From: Chloroflexota bacterium
Lineage (GTDB): Bacteria; Chloroflexota; Ktedonobacteria; Ktedonobacterales; Ktedonobacteraceae
Direction: 5' to 3'
DNA length: 25,896 bases
Assembly: GCA_005879655.1 (NCBI GenBank)
Contig: VBJK01000101.1
Coordinates: 9,053 to 34,948 of the forward strand
Shown piece by piece: positions 1-7,059 of this stretch. The position numbers and the translations under genes were made by a program. The notes under the pieces were generated by a model. That model ran no database searches, was not told the DNA's origin, and saw nothing but the letters and a program-made list of their open reading frames with translations. Every line of letters begins with the position of its first letter. The stretch's first letter is position 1.

Positions 1-428
1 CACTCAATCTCAATATGACCGATGAGGAGACGGATAGTGAGATTGAAAAATACCAAAAGAAGATTGATGCAGGTGCACACTTCATTATGACGCAACCAAT
101 CTATGAACTTGCACCTTTAGAACGCTTTCTCAGCCGTGCCGGGAAACCACCCATCCCTATGTTGCTGGGCTGCATTCCACTCCATAGTGGGCGTCATGCA
201 GAGTATCTCCACAATGAAGTACCAGGTATCACTATTCCTGATGAGATACGTACGCGTATGAAAGCTGCGGGAGAACATAGCCATGAAGAAGGACTGAAGA
301 TCGCTCAGGAGCTACTTGCGGAAGCCCAAAATCTCGTTGAGGGCGTCTACTTGATGCCATCCTATCGACGCTATGATATCGTTGCAGAACTGACAAAAAC
401 ATTACGTGCTAAATATCCTAAGAAATAA
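1..428 (+). CDS. Methylenetetrahydrofolate reductase (MetF-type), C-terminal part
   Basis: The 3' end of a gene entering from the left edge: the frame is open from base 3, so the ATG at 15 is internal. The visible ~142 residues are the C-terminal part of the MTHFR (MetF) TIM barrel, with the block GAHFIMTQPIYEL (the family's 'GADFxxTQPxF' strand), then MLLGCIPLHSGRHAEYLHNEVPG and a terminal GVYLMPSYRRYDIVAEL. This last block resembles the 'GVYxMPPFGRYE' ending of YitJ-type proteins that fuse homocysteine S-methyltransferase to MTHFR. The enzyme reduces 5,10-methylene-THF to 5-methyl-THF for methionine synthesis; it is a cytosolic flavoprotein. Whether the N-terminal methyltransferase half exists cannot be seen. 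The stop codon lies inside the left arm of a 40-bp inverted repeat. Confidence 0.85.
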   Translation, partial: LNLNMTDEETDSEIEKYQKKIDAGAHFIMTQPIYELAPLERFLSRAGKPPIPMLLGCIPLHSGRHAEYLHNEVPGITIPDEIRTRMKAAGEHSHEEGLKIAQELLAEAQNLVEGVYLMPSYRRYDIVAELTKTLRAKYPKK

Positions 429-512
429 GGAAACAAGGGACAGGAGTACAAATGTGAGAATGATCAATGATGCTCACATTTGTACTCCTGTCCCTTGTTT
501 CCTTATTTCTTA
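419..512. repeat. Perfect 40-bp inverted repeat, probable bidirectional terminator
   Basis: Bases 419-458 are the exact reverse complement of 473-512, with a 14-nt loop (459-472). The arms contain the stop codon of the + strand MetF gene (426-428) and that of the - strand DUF255 gene (510-512), so two convergent genes end inside one symmetric hairpin. There is no classical long U-tract. The stem is far longer than usual intrinsic terminators (commonly 7-15 bp), so the element may be a repeat or MITE that has been recruited as a terminator. Confidence 0.9.
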
Positions 513-2123
513 TAACCATCTCTTTTCAAGAGCCTGAGCTACGACGCAAGCATAGATTGCGCCCTGAATGCCAGTACGGTGATATTTGTCTAAACAACCA
601 GAGAGCACTAACAAGGCAATATCATGCAGGTTTTTGCGCTTACTATAGGCGCTCATGCGCAAGAGACATTCAGCTGCGATAGCATTTTCCGTCAGTGGTT
701 GTTCCCGTTGTAAGAGTCGTCCAACGGCATCAGGATCTTCTGGATAATCGAAGAAAAGGCCGCTCGGATGATCCAATAGCTGCTGACAAACGAAATGCAT
801 AAGCGCGATCGCCACTTCTAAGTAGGACTTTTCGCCGCACGCATCATACGCATCGAGCAGGGCACGCGTCATCCAGACCTGATCTGCTAGCTGTCCCGGC
901 AAATCTGCTTGACCATCAATCGCATAATGATACATACAACCATCCTGGTGCATCATCTGCTTGCATAAGCTATCGAGTGCACGCAGCGCAATCGATGCGA
1001 GGGATGGATAGTGAAGTATCTTTGCGGCGAGGAAATACGCCGATATCATGCGAGCATTCCACGAGGTGTAGATGGTCTTATCAACGTGGGGAGCCTCGCG
1101 TGAAGCTCTGGAATACGGTCCTGGCTCGTAGTACTCTTCATCTGCGCTTTGACTACCACTAAAGATGCCAATATCAGGCTGCCACAGTGTCGCATTGACA
1201 GAGAGGACAAGGCGTTTGGCCAGTTCATGCCATGCTTGCTCTTGTGTTACTTCAGCGGTAAGCAAAACCAAGCGCAACATGGCCGCATTTTCTTCCAGCA
1301 TCTTCTCTGTATGCGGGATGCTCCAATCGCTGGCAACCGAATAGCGAAAGAAACCACCCTCCTCGTGATCCCACAAACCGCCGTCGCGCATCTGAGCCAG
1401 CGAGTAGCAGACAAATTCGCGCAACGCTGGCTGCTGACCAGAATGCAACAACAACAATTCTAGAGCTTCAGGGTGGGGAAACTTGAGATGAGGATGAATG
1501 ATAAAACCGCCATACTCTGTATCATACAGATCTTGCAGAATCCGTGCAGCCTGTGCAGGTATATCGGCTAGTGCAGCTCGTTCATCTTCCAATAAGGCGC
1601 GTAGTCCGGTACGCGGCAACTCCTGTGTCAATGGACGAGTGAAGCGCTGATCTTGCAAGAGCTGCACTTGTGTAGAGATCTCATGCCTATTTTCACCGTA
1701 ATAGCGCCTGATGTATCCAAGGTAATACAACATCTGTTTGGGTGGGACATAGACCCCACCCCACAAAGGCTCTCCCTCTGCGGATAAGATGGCAACACTC
1801 GGCCAACCATTGCGGTTATAGCGTTGATTCACGTCAGGACGCAAGTCACTATCTACACGAATAGGGATATAATCAGTATTGACGATCGTAATAATACTAG
1901 GCTCAGAGAGCGTCGTTTCATCCATAATATGACACCATTGACACCAAGAAGAAGAAATAACCAAAAAAATTGGCTTTTCCAGACGATTAGCCTCTTCAAA
2001 TGCTGCTTTGCTCCAGGAACGCCATTTGATAGTATGAGCAAGATTAGCACGTGGGGAGAAACGAAACACATCATGCAGGGATGCAGATGACCACGGACAA
2101 TTGGCGACCACCTTGCCGCTCAT
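510..2123 (-). CDS. DUF255 thioredoxin-domain protein (YyaL / SPATA20-like)
   Basis: 537 residues. The N-terminal third is the DUF255 thioredoxin-like domain: WSKAAFEEANRLEKPIFLVI, then a CxxC motif (C61-Q-W-C64, followed by H65), VDSDLRPDVN, NGWPSVAILSAEGEPLWGG and VYVPP. The rest matches the family's (alpha/alpha)6-barrel glycosidase-like region (LKFPHPEALELLL, GGLWDHEEGGFFRYSVASDW, EKMLEENAAML, YTSWNARMISAYFLAA). Family members are usually about 650-690 residues, so this copy is compact. The biochemical role of the family is not settled; a redox or folding role is only suggested by the CxxC. The start is fixed by AAGGAGG 8 nt upstream of the ATG. The gene ends inside the shared 40-bp hairpin with MetF. 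Confidence 0.85.
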   Translation of the reverse strand: MSGKVVANCPWSSASLHDVFRFSPRANLAHTIKWRSWSKAAFEEANRLEKPIFLVISSSWCQWCHIMDETTLSEPSIITIVNTDYIPIRVDSDLRPDVNQRYNRNGWPSVAILSAEGEPLWGGVYVPPKQMLYYLGYIRRYYGENRHEISTQVQLLQDQRFTRPLTQELPRTGLRALLEDERAALADIPAQAARILQDLYDTEYGGFIIHPHLKFPHPEALELLLLHSGQQPALREFVCYSLAQMRDGGLWDHEEGGFFRYSVASDWSIPHTEKMLEENAAMLRLVLLTAEVTQEQAWHELAKRLVLSVNATLWQPDIGIFSGSQSADEEYYEPGPYSRASREAPHVDKTIYTSWNARMISAYFLAAKILHYPSLASIALRALDSLCKQMMHQDGCMYHYAIDGQADLPGQLADQVWMTRALLDAYDACGEKSYLEVAIALMHFVCQQLLDHPSGLFFDYPEDPDAVGRLLQREQPLTENAIAAECLLRMSAYSKRKNLHDIALLVLSGCLDKYHRTGIQGAIYACVVAQALEKRWL

Positions 2124-2270
2124 GCAAAGCCTCCTTCGTGAATAACCGGTTCTTCGCAGGGGTGCATGTCAGGAGAGCACTCATCACTTCACGCATCAAA
2201 ACTTCTATATACCAGTATACCATAAAGCCTTGAGAAAACCAAAAGTCGCTGAGTCGCTGAACCAAGCCCG

Positions 2271-2299
2271 TTGACAATTGTGATCGCTTATGATACTAT
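2271..2299 (+). promoter_or_regulatory. Sigma70-type promoter of the tRNA(CAT) gene
   Basis: A consensus -35 TTGACA (2271-2276), a 17-bp spacer and a -10 TACTAT (2294-2299; 4 of 6 to consensus) lie about 11 bp before the first base of the tRNA. This spacing puts the start of transcription just upstream of the mature 5' end. Confidence 0.6.
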
Positions 2300-2310
2300 A
2301 CGTTCCGCAA

Positions 2311-2383
2311 GGGCCCATAGCTCAGCGGTTAGAGCAGCCGGCTCATAACTGGTAGGTCGCTGGTTCGATCCCAGCTGGGCCCA
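2311..2383 (+). tRNA. tRNA-Met (CAT anticodon; possibly Ile2)
   Basis: A 73-nt cloverleaf. The acceptor stem GGGCCCA/TGGGCCC is perfect, D stem GCTC/GAGC, anticodon stem GCCGG/CTGGT with two G-U pairs, anticodon loop CTCATAA (CAT at 2344-2346), T stem GCTGG/CCAGC and discriminator A. The 3' CCA is not encoded. The 1-72 pair is a full Watson-Crick G-C, so this is an elongator tRNA-Met or a tRNA-Ile2 whose C34 would become lysidine. Sequence alone does not decide between the two. The stop codon of the next gene (- strand) lies 1 nt beyond the tRNA end. Confidence 0.95.
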
Positions 2384-2384
2384 T

Positions 2385-2810
2385 TCATAACTCATAGTCC
2401 CTTGCCCACCGCACATTCTTCTCCTGGTTATTCTTTGTCGGTAATAGCCGGAGCTTCGCATTAGCAGTGCCTACCTCATCTACCGGAATGAGATACACCT
2501 TATTCAGTTCTTCGTTGTATAGGGCGAAATAATCACACTGCCCCCGATAGTGCCGCCAATCTCTCTGCTGGCCATTATGGTTGGCCGTTTTAAATACGAG
2601 TATTGTGCCCTCTCCCTCAAGCCACCCAGTCTTACACTGTACGCGCCAAAACTGCCCTTCGCTATCCTCGATAACTAGATCATACCGTTGGCCTCCACCG
2701 TGGGGAGTGAGGACTACATAACCGAGTTGAAGGAAGCGGGCAATAATAGTAGCCTCACTAATATCCCCTACGGCATTGGTATCACGCTTGCCTTTACCGA
2801 GCAATCCCAT
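2385..2810 (-). CDS. PD-(D/E)XK endonuclease, group I intron endonuclease-like (PDDEXK_5 type)
   Basis: A protein of 141 residues. The order of motifs fits the family that includes the intron-encoded homing enzyme I-Ssp6803I: GDISEATIIARFLQLGY (E19), the P-H-G-G-G-Q-R-Y-D-L turn (D44) and VQCK (Q58, K60), where Q replaces the usual acidic residue of E-x-K. The C-terminal part YFALYNEELNKVYLIPVDEV is also characteristic. An AGGAG sits directly against an ATG at 2816 but 6 nt before the ATG at 2810, so I use the latter. It is convergent with the tRNA, with 1 nt between tRNA end and stop codon. Many family members are free-standing and uncharacterised, so a homing function is only a possibility. 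Confidence 0.75.
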   Translation of the reverse strand: MGLLGKGKRDTNAVGDISEATIIARFLQLGYVVLTPHGGGQRYDLVIEDSEGQFWRVQCKTGWLEGEGTILVFKTANHNGQQRDWRHYRGQCDYFALYNEELNKVYLIPVDEVGTANAKLRLLPTKNNQEKNVRWARDYEL

Positions 2811-2828
2811 ATGCATCTCCTCTTCTCA

Positions 2829-2900
2829 CTACTTCTCAACTTCAGAGAGGGCGGCTATAGCTGAGAGCAACTGCTGCTTTCCTTTTGTAAGTGGTCCCAT
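2829..2900 (-). CDS. Tiny ORF upstream of the endonuclease (23 residues)
   Basis: ATG GGA CCA ... TAG encodes a 23-residue peptide starting MGPLTKGKQQLLSAIAAL and ending 12 nt before the endonuclease's first ATG. AGGAG is 6 nt upstream of its start. Its opening (MGPLTKGK) resembles the endonuclease's own MGLLGKGK, so it may be a leader peptide or the remnant of a duplicated endonuclease start. No function can be assigned. Confidence 0.35.
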   Translation of the reverse strand: MGPLTKGKQQLLSAIAALSEVEK

Positions 2901-2921
2901 GTGTCTCTCCTGATTCTTTCG

Positions 2922-3455
2922 TTAAGAGCTTTCAATTTGTATCCCCAGCTGTCGAAGTTTCTCCAGCTCTTGTTTGCCGCGTGCTTGCAACTGTGCCTCC
3001 CACTCGTCCTTATACTTGCTCATGGTCGTGACGAGTGTGTGAGCCACCGCCAGGTTGCGATACCACTTGTGATTGGCGGGAACAAGATACCAGGGGATTT
3101 CGTTGCATTGGGTAGGCGTAGCCTTGTGAACACGCCACAAAAAATCGTGAGCTAATTCCTGCTCAGTTGGCTCCTTAAAAGATTGTACATAGCAGCTCTG
3201 GGGATTAACGTTGGCGAGCACATGGCGAATAGTTCCGTCTTTTCCGCTTGTATCCATGCCCTGTAAGACTACGAGCACACTTTGTTGATGAGCTTCATAC
3301 AAGCGTTCTTGTAGTTCGCTCAATTCTTTGGTGAGTAATTGCAGTGCGCTTTCCCCCTCGTCGCGCTTGATCTTATCTTCTGCAAAGTCAGGATTGTAGT
3401 CTTTCAGTTTGACGGTTGTGCCTGCTGTGATTTTCCAAGCAAAATGTTTGCCCAT
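2922..3455 (-). CDS. PPK2-family polyphosphate kinase with a large internal deletion
   Basis: 177 residues from an ATG with AAGGAAGG 7 nt upstream; an upstream extension in the same frame lacks a ribosome site. PPK2 enzymes transfer phosphate between polyphosphate and nucleotides. The N-terminal half is typical: LVVLQGMDTSGKDGTIRHVL (Walker A, residues 61-80), VQSFKEPTEQELAHDFLWRVH. After HKATP (about residue 114) the protein jumps directly to PWYLVPANHKWYRNLAVA, which in full-length relatives (about 260-300 residues) comes some 85-95 residues later. The missing part carries the GEIxIFNRSHYEDVL Walker B segment and the lid. The frame is preserved, but catalysis is very unlikely. Confidence 0.8.
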   Translation of the reverse strand: MGKHFAWKITAGTTVKLKDYNPDFAEDKIKRDEGESALQLLTKELSELQERLYEAHQQSVLVVLQGMDTSGKDGTIRHVLANVNPQSCYVQSFKEPTEQELAHDFLWRVHKATPTQCNEIPWYLVPANHKWYRNLAVAHTLVTTMSKYKDEWEAQLQARGKQELEKLRQLGIQIESS

Positions 3456-3612
3456 TGTTCTGCCTTCCTTTGTTGAGGGTAATGCCGCAAGGATTTCTCT
3501 AACTATTATGAAATAAAACCACCTGGCAGGCAATCAAAGAAAGAGGGAGCGTAAGAAAGAAATCGTGCAGCAGGGCAAGCACGGGGGACAAGACCTGCCG
3601 CATCGAAGCTTA

Positions 3613-4437
3613 TCAAACGACAAATGGCTCAACTTTCATAATAATCTGATTGTACCAGGGATCATGGACCTGAATGAGATCTCCTCGTACCTCAAAGGCC
3701 ACATCATGAGCTGCTAAGCGCTCTTTGACTGCCTGTAGTGCTTCGCGTGTCGGCAGGACAATCGCGTAGCTTTGCAGACCGACGCAGTGCTCTGGTGCTG
3801 GTTGGGCACCTAGAGAGTGCCAGGTATTCAAACCAATGTGATGGTGGTAATGATCCGCACTTAAGAAAATAGCTCCCGGAAAATGGCAGGTGACATCGAA
3901 GCCCAATATCGTGTGATAGAACCGTTCTGCTTCTTTAATGTCTGCGGCTCGCAGGTGCATATGTCCGATGCGTGTTCCTGCTGGTAGCACCTCCCACGGC
4001 TCAGCATAGCGTCGGCCAGCTTCAGCCAGCCCTCTATACATTTCGAGGCCATTGCCATCGGCGTCCGAGATATAGAGCGCCTCGCTGACTAAATGATCCT
4101 CTTGATAATGCTGCCAATGCACTCTGGCGAGACGGAGGAGTTGACGACCAAGATCCGCCCGCGTGGGTAAGAGGATCGCTACGTGATGCAGGCCCGTTGC
4201 CCGCCGTGGTTGAGGTGCTGCCCCTGGAAGCTCTACTAATGCCAGTAAGGGTTGCTTGTCCTGCCCACCAAGCACCACCTTTGCAGATGTGTGCTCGATA
4301 GGCTGGAATGCGAGGATATCCTCATAAAAGTGTCGTGAATGTTCAAGGTTAGAGACGCGCAGTGTAACTAGGCCAATGTGTGTGCCAGGATGAATTGATG
4401 CAGGGACTGGCGATGCTTGTTGTTGTTCTGTGGACAT
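3613..4437 (-). CDS. VOC-family protein, two-domain CatE-like (catechol 2,3-dioxygenase/glyoxalase superfamily)
   Basis: 274 residues with two vicinal-oxygen-chelate units. Unit 1 starts HIGLVTLRVSNLEHSRHFYEDILAF and includes GLHHVAILLPTRADLGRQLL and ISDADGNGLEMYRGL, the E of which is a usual metal ligand. Unit 2 starts GHMHLRAADIKEAERFYHTILGFD, with HHHIGLNTW and VHDPWYNQIIMKV. The layout resembles the Bacillus CatE family. Substrate unknown; a metal-dependent ring-cleaving or lyase reaction is expected of the family. GAGG lies 6 nt before the ATG. It appears to be a single-gene unit, with a long AT-rich gap upstream. Confidence 0.85.
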   Translation of the reverse strand: MSTEQQQASPVPASIHPGTHIGLVTLRVSNLEHSRHFYEDILAFQPIEHTSAKVVLGGQDKQPLLALVELPGAAPQPRRATGLHHVAILLPTRADLGRQLLRLARVHWQHYQEDHLVSEALYISDADGNGLEMYRGLAEAGRRYAEPWEVLPAGTRIGHMHLRAADIKEAERFYHTILGFDVTCHFPGAIFLSADHYHHHIGLNTWHSLGAQPAPEHCVGLQSYAIVLPTREALQAVKERLAAHDVAFEVRGDLIQVHDPWYNQIIMKVEPFVV

Positions 4438-4745
4438 GCGTTACCTCAATTCTTCGCATACGTTGCGATTGGTACGAGTAGGACCCTCCGTCATGCTATG
4501 GATAGAGATCTTCAAAGCATAATCTTATTATAGCACTATCTTAGGTTTATTATCTAATATAATATAAGCAGGAAATCACTCCACAAAAATTTACCAACCC
4601 ATTGAAAAATCCACGAAGACGAATTTGCAGATTTCTGATTTCCTCATTGGAAATCATACGAAATGGTCTTGACATCTATCCGTAGAGGCGTTATTATTAG
4701 CACCACAAGTGATGCGAAACGTTAATAGCGCTTCACGAATATTCA
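4438..4745. other. AT-rich intergenic region before tRNA-Leu
   Basis: About 308 bp between the divergent VOC gene and tRNA-Leu. It holds an AT-rich block (4527-4570) that could carry the - strand promoter of the VOC gene, and the tRNA-Leu promoter near its right end. I see no coding sequence in it. Confidence 0.6.
4669..4697 (+). promoter_or_regulatory. Sigma70-type promoter of tRNA-Leu
   Basis: TTGACA (4669-4674), a 17-bp spacer and TATTAT (4692-4697; 5 of 6), about 48 bp before the mature tRNA 5' end. It is the best promoter match near this gene. Confidence 0.7.
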
Positions 4746-4826
4746 GCCGGTGTGGCGGAACGGTATACGCGCCTGTCTCAAAAACAGGTCCCGCAAGGGT
4801 TGAGGGTTCGAATCTCTCCACCGGCA
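4746..4826 (+). tRNA. tRNA-Leu (CAA anticodon)
   Basis: An 81-nt class II tRNA: acceptor GCCGGTG/CACCGGC perfect, anticodon stem CCTGT/ACAGG with loop CTCAAAA (anticodon CAA at 4779-4781), a long variable arm with CCC-GCAA-GGG, T stem GAGGG/CTCTC and discriminator A. CCA is not encoded. It decodes UUG. The 900 bp downstream are decayed, as is often seen beside tRNA integration sites, but no integrase is present. Confidence 0.95.
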
Positions 4827-4842
4827 TAACCCCCCCTCTAGA

Positions 4843-4899
4843 GTCCGCTGACGTTCATCCTACGCTCAATTTTCCAAGTTTTGTCCGCTGAAGTTCGTC
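4843..4899 (+). repeat. 17-bp imperfect direct repeat downstream of tRNA-Leu
   Basis: GTCCGCTGACGTTCATC (4843-4859) recurs as GTCCGCTGAAGTTCGTC (4883-4899), 15 of 17 identical, with starts 40 bp apart. It lies 16 bp after the tRNA. It could be protein-binding arms or a trace of an inserted element; the sequence does not match the tRNA 3' end, so it is not an obvious att copy. Confidence 0.5.
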
Positions 4900-4902
4900 A
4901 GT

Positions 4903-5130
4903 TTGCGCAAAAAATCGTGGGTGTTGCTACATTGGTTGCTACATGTAGCAATGCCCGTTTTTGTGTGTTCGATCGTGCTTACGCCTATGTTCGTAGCCAT
5001 TCTCCAACATCCTCACATTTTGCGATTCCCGGAACTTTGGGAGAGCATACCTAACAGAGTGGCAGACCAGGATCTCAGGCCACACGTTGTTGGTACAGAT
5101 CTAGAATGGGACGACTCATCTTTGCCATAG
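4903..5130 (+). CDS. Hypothetical short membrane-like protein or gene fragment
   Basis: A 75-residue open frame with a hydrophobic stretch (LLHWLLHVAMPVFVCSIVLT, then FVAIL) followed by a polar tail. There is no convincing ribosome site before its start, and a palindromic operator-like site lies inside it. It sits in a decayed patch (4830-5854) whose 3' part is a NACHT-protein remnant, so it is more likely a fragment than a gene. I do not recognise it. Confidence 0.25.
   Translation: MRKKSWVLLHWLLHVAMPVFVCSIVLTPMFVAILQHPHILRFPELWESIPNRVADQDLRPHVVGTDLEWDDSSLP
4924..4951. promoter_or_regulatory. Operator-like cluster of three TTGCTACA half-sites
   Basis: TTGCTACATGTAGCAA (4936-4951) is a perfect 16-bp palindrome. 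One further direct half-site TTGCTACA (4924-4931) lies exactly 12 bp upstream of the first. This arrangement is typical of a dimeric DNA-binding protein plus an extra half-site, but no regulator is known for it and the neighbouring reading frame is doubtful. Confidence 0.4.
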
Positions 5131-5316
5131 TAAAGGACAGCTGTCTGCCATCAGGCAAGTGTGGTGCAGCTTTGCTCACGCGTTCGCAGAGAAGAGAGAG
5201 GTCTCGGTTAAGTTGTTTATCATTGAAGGGGCGAAAGGTGATGCGCACAGCCTGCTGGCCAGGCAGGGTGTCGCAATATCACCGCTCGCTTCTTATGAAA
5301 CCAGTCTACTGGCTGG

Positions 5317-5673
5317 TTGAGCATTATAGTTGCTAAGTCGCTGTCGCTAGTGCAGATCAACCAATTAACTGTCGATCCGCTGATTTGGGAGCTAGGATGG
5401 GCACTATTTGCTGGGCTGATAGCTGCTTTGGCTGCCGGGCTGCGCAAAGGATTAGAGGTTTTTGTTTATCATTTTTACGTACGTTTCCAACTCTGGCGCA
5501 CACGTTTGCTTCCTTGGAACCTCGTTGCCTTTTTAGATGAGGCGGCAGAACGACGGCTGCTATGCAAAGTGGGGGGTGGTTACATTTTCGTTCATAAGCT
5601 CTTACTCAATTATTTTGCTGACCTTGATGAGGCTATAGCCGATGAATGCGCGACTACAGAGGAACAGGTATAA
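5317..5673 (+). pseudogene. C-terminal remnant of a NACHT-type NTPase/membrane protein
   Basis: 118 residues: a hydrophobic segment (WELGWALFAGLIAALAAGL), then FQLWRTRLLPWNLVAFLDEA, AERRLLCKVGGGYIFVHKL and LLNYFA. This terminal block is what I recall at the ends of large NACHT-domain NTPases with several membrane segments in Ktedonobacteria ('LPWNxVxFLDxAAERxLLRKVGGGYIFxHRLLLxYFA'). The NTPase part and most membrane segments are absent. Upstream (4903-5316) no frame stays open for long. Such proteins are often linked to signalling or conflict systems; here only the tail survives. Confidence 0.6.
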
Positions 5674-5854
5674 ATGCGTTTTTGACAAGAGCGAGCAGAA
5701 AGAACTGCCTCCGGCTTGTTCTTCACCCTCTTACGAAGTATAGTGAGACGACAAGCTTGGCCAAGAGAGCGTGCGTACCTCGTCCTAGCCGTGTGGTGTG
5801 GACTGCAAGCAACAAGTATGCAGCTCAGAATGCTGTTTCTGACGGAGATCTGCT

Positions 5855-6418
5855 ATGAAATATGTCGCTTTACTTCGAGGCATTAATGTAGGCGGCAAGA
5901 ATATTATCAAGATGGAACACCTCAAAGCCTGTTTTGAGCAAGGTGGCTTTGAGCAGGTCACGACCTACATCCAAAGCGGTAATGTCCTTTTCGCATCTGA
6001 TGAGACAAACCAAGAAAAGCTGACAAGCTTACTTGAAGAGATACTCTCACAAACCTTCCACTATCCTGCACGCATTGTGCTGAGATCTTCTGTACAGATG
6101 CAACAAGTCATCACAGAAGCTCCAGATGATTGGCACAGTAGGACAGATTTGAGGTGCAATATCGCTTTCCTTAAAGAGCCTGTGACTGCAAGCGAAGCGT
6201 TACCACACATCGAGCCAAAAGAAGGTATCGATATGATCACCACTGGAGATGGAGTTCTCTATTTCTCGACTGTGCTGAGTGGTGTGACACAAAGCGCCCT
6301 GGGCAAATTGGTGAGTAAAAAGATCTACCAGCATATGACCATCAGGAACTACCAGACAACGAAAAAACTGTTCGCACTCATGCAGCAAGAAACATCACCA
6401 TCAGACGTTGCATTATAA
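5855..6418 (+). CDS. DUF1697 domain protein
   Basis: 187 residues. The N-terminus MKYVALLRGINVGGKNIIKM, then FEQVTTYIQSGNVLFAS, is the DUF1697 hallmark ('ALLRGINVGGxNxxxM ... xTYIQSGNVxF'). The C-terminal GVLYFSTVLSGVTQSALGKL and MTIRNYQTTKKL also fit. It is a small cytosolic protein of unknown biochemical role, common in Firmicutes, Actinobacteria and Chloroflexota. GGAG lies 8 nt before the ATG. It is about full family length (170-190). Confidence 0.88.
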   Translation: MKYVALLRGINVGGKNIIKMEHLKACFEQGGFEQVTTYIQSGNVLFASDETNQEKLTSLLEEILSQTFHYPARIVLRSSVQMQQVITEAPDDWHSRTDLRCNIAFLKEPVTASEALPHIEPKEGIDMITTGDGVLYFSTVLSGVTQSALGKLVSKKIYQHMTIRNYQTTKKLFALMQQETSPSDVAL

Positions 6419-6528
6419 CACGGGCGAGACTCGATAATGAGGATTTCTTACTGAAGGACACCCGGCAGCGACACATGCTGGTCATGCAAGACTTGTCGAA
6501 GACCACCTCCTGCGGATACAATAAGCTC

Positions 6529-6927
6529 ATGGAAGCAAGAATTAGCCTGATTACATTAGGCGTCCAGAACCTTGACGCCTCTATTACCTTTTATCGAGAT
6601 GGGTTAGGATTGCCGTTGCGTGAAGGCACCGAAGGAATCGCCTTCTTTGAATTAAAGGGCACCTGGCTCGCTCTCTTTCCTCTACAAGCTTTGGCCGCTG
6701 ATGCAGGCGTTGCCCCACAAACGGGAGCTTTCGCTGGCTTTACCCTTGCTCATAATGTGCGCTCTAAACAAGAGGTCAATCAGGTCTTACAACAAGCACA
6801 AGATGCGGGTGCACGGCTCGTCAAGCCTGCCGCTGAGACTGACTGGGGTGGCTACTCTGGCTATTTCCAAGACCCTGATGGGTACCTGTGGGAAGTCGCT
6901 TGGAACCCTCATTTTTGGATCGAGTAG
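6529..6927 (+). CDS. VOC-family protein (glyoxalase/bleomycin resistance-like)
   Basis: 132 residues from the ATG at 6529, where homology begins (EARISLITLGVQNLDASITF); the frame is open back to 6475, but those residues do not look like the family. One VOC unit: YRDGLGLPLREGTEGIAFFE, AGFTLAHNV, and the end GYFQDPDGYLWEVAWNP, whose E is a usual metal ligand. Substrate unknown. Ribosome sites before both possible starts are weak. It follows the DUF1697 gene on the same strand by about 110 bp. Confidence 0.8.
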   Translation: MEARISLITLGVQNLDASITFYRDGLGLPLREGTEGIAFFELKGTWLALFPLQALAADAGVAPQTGAFAGFTLAHNVRSKQEVNQVLQQAQDAGARLVKPAAETDWGGYSGYFQDPDGYLWEVAWNPHFWIE

Positions 6928-7059
6928 CTAGGCAGTGCATCACAAGCCTGTGCACAAAGTTGATTGGCCCTGTCACTGCACGCAGACACGCACCTCATCT
7001 CCCATTGAGACAGGAGGACTTTTCGCAGCGCCGAGAGACACTATGCAATGAGAGACCGA

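Noticed and set aside
2240..2262. Tandem GTCGCTGA repeat before tRNA-Met
   Set aside because: It is only two 8-bp units, with no relation to the promoter boxes; likely chance.
4843..4899. att-site interpretation of the direct repeat after tRNA-Leu
   Set aside because: The repeat does not duplicate the tRNA 3' end, as integrase att sites normally do.
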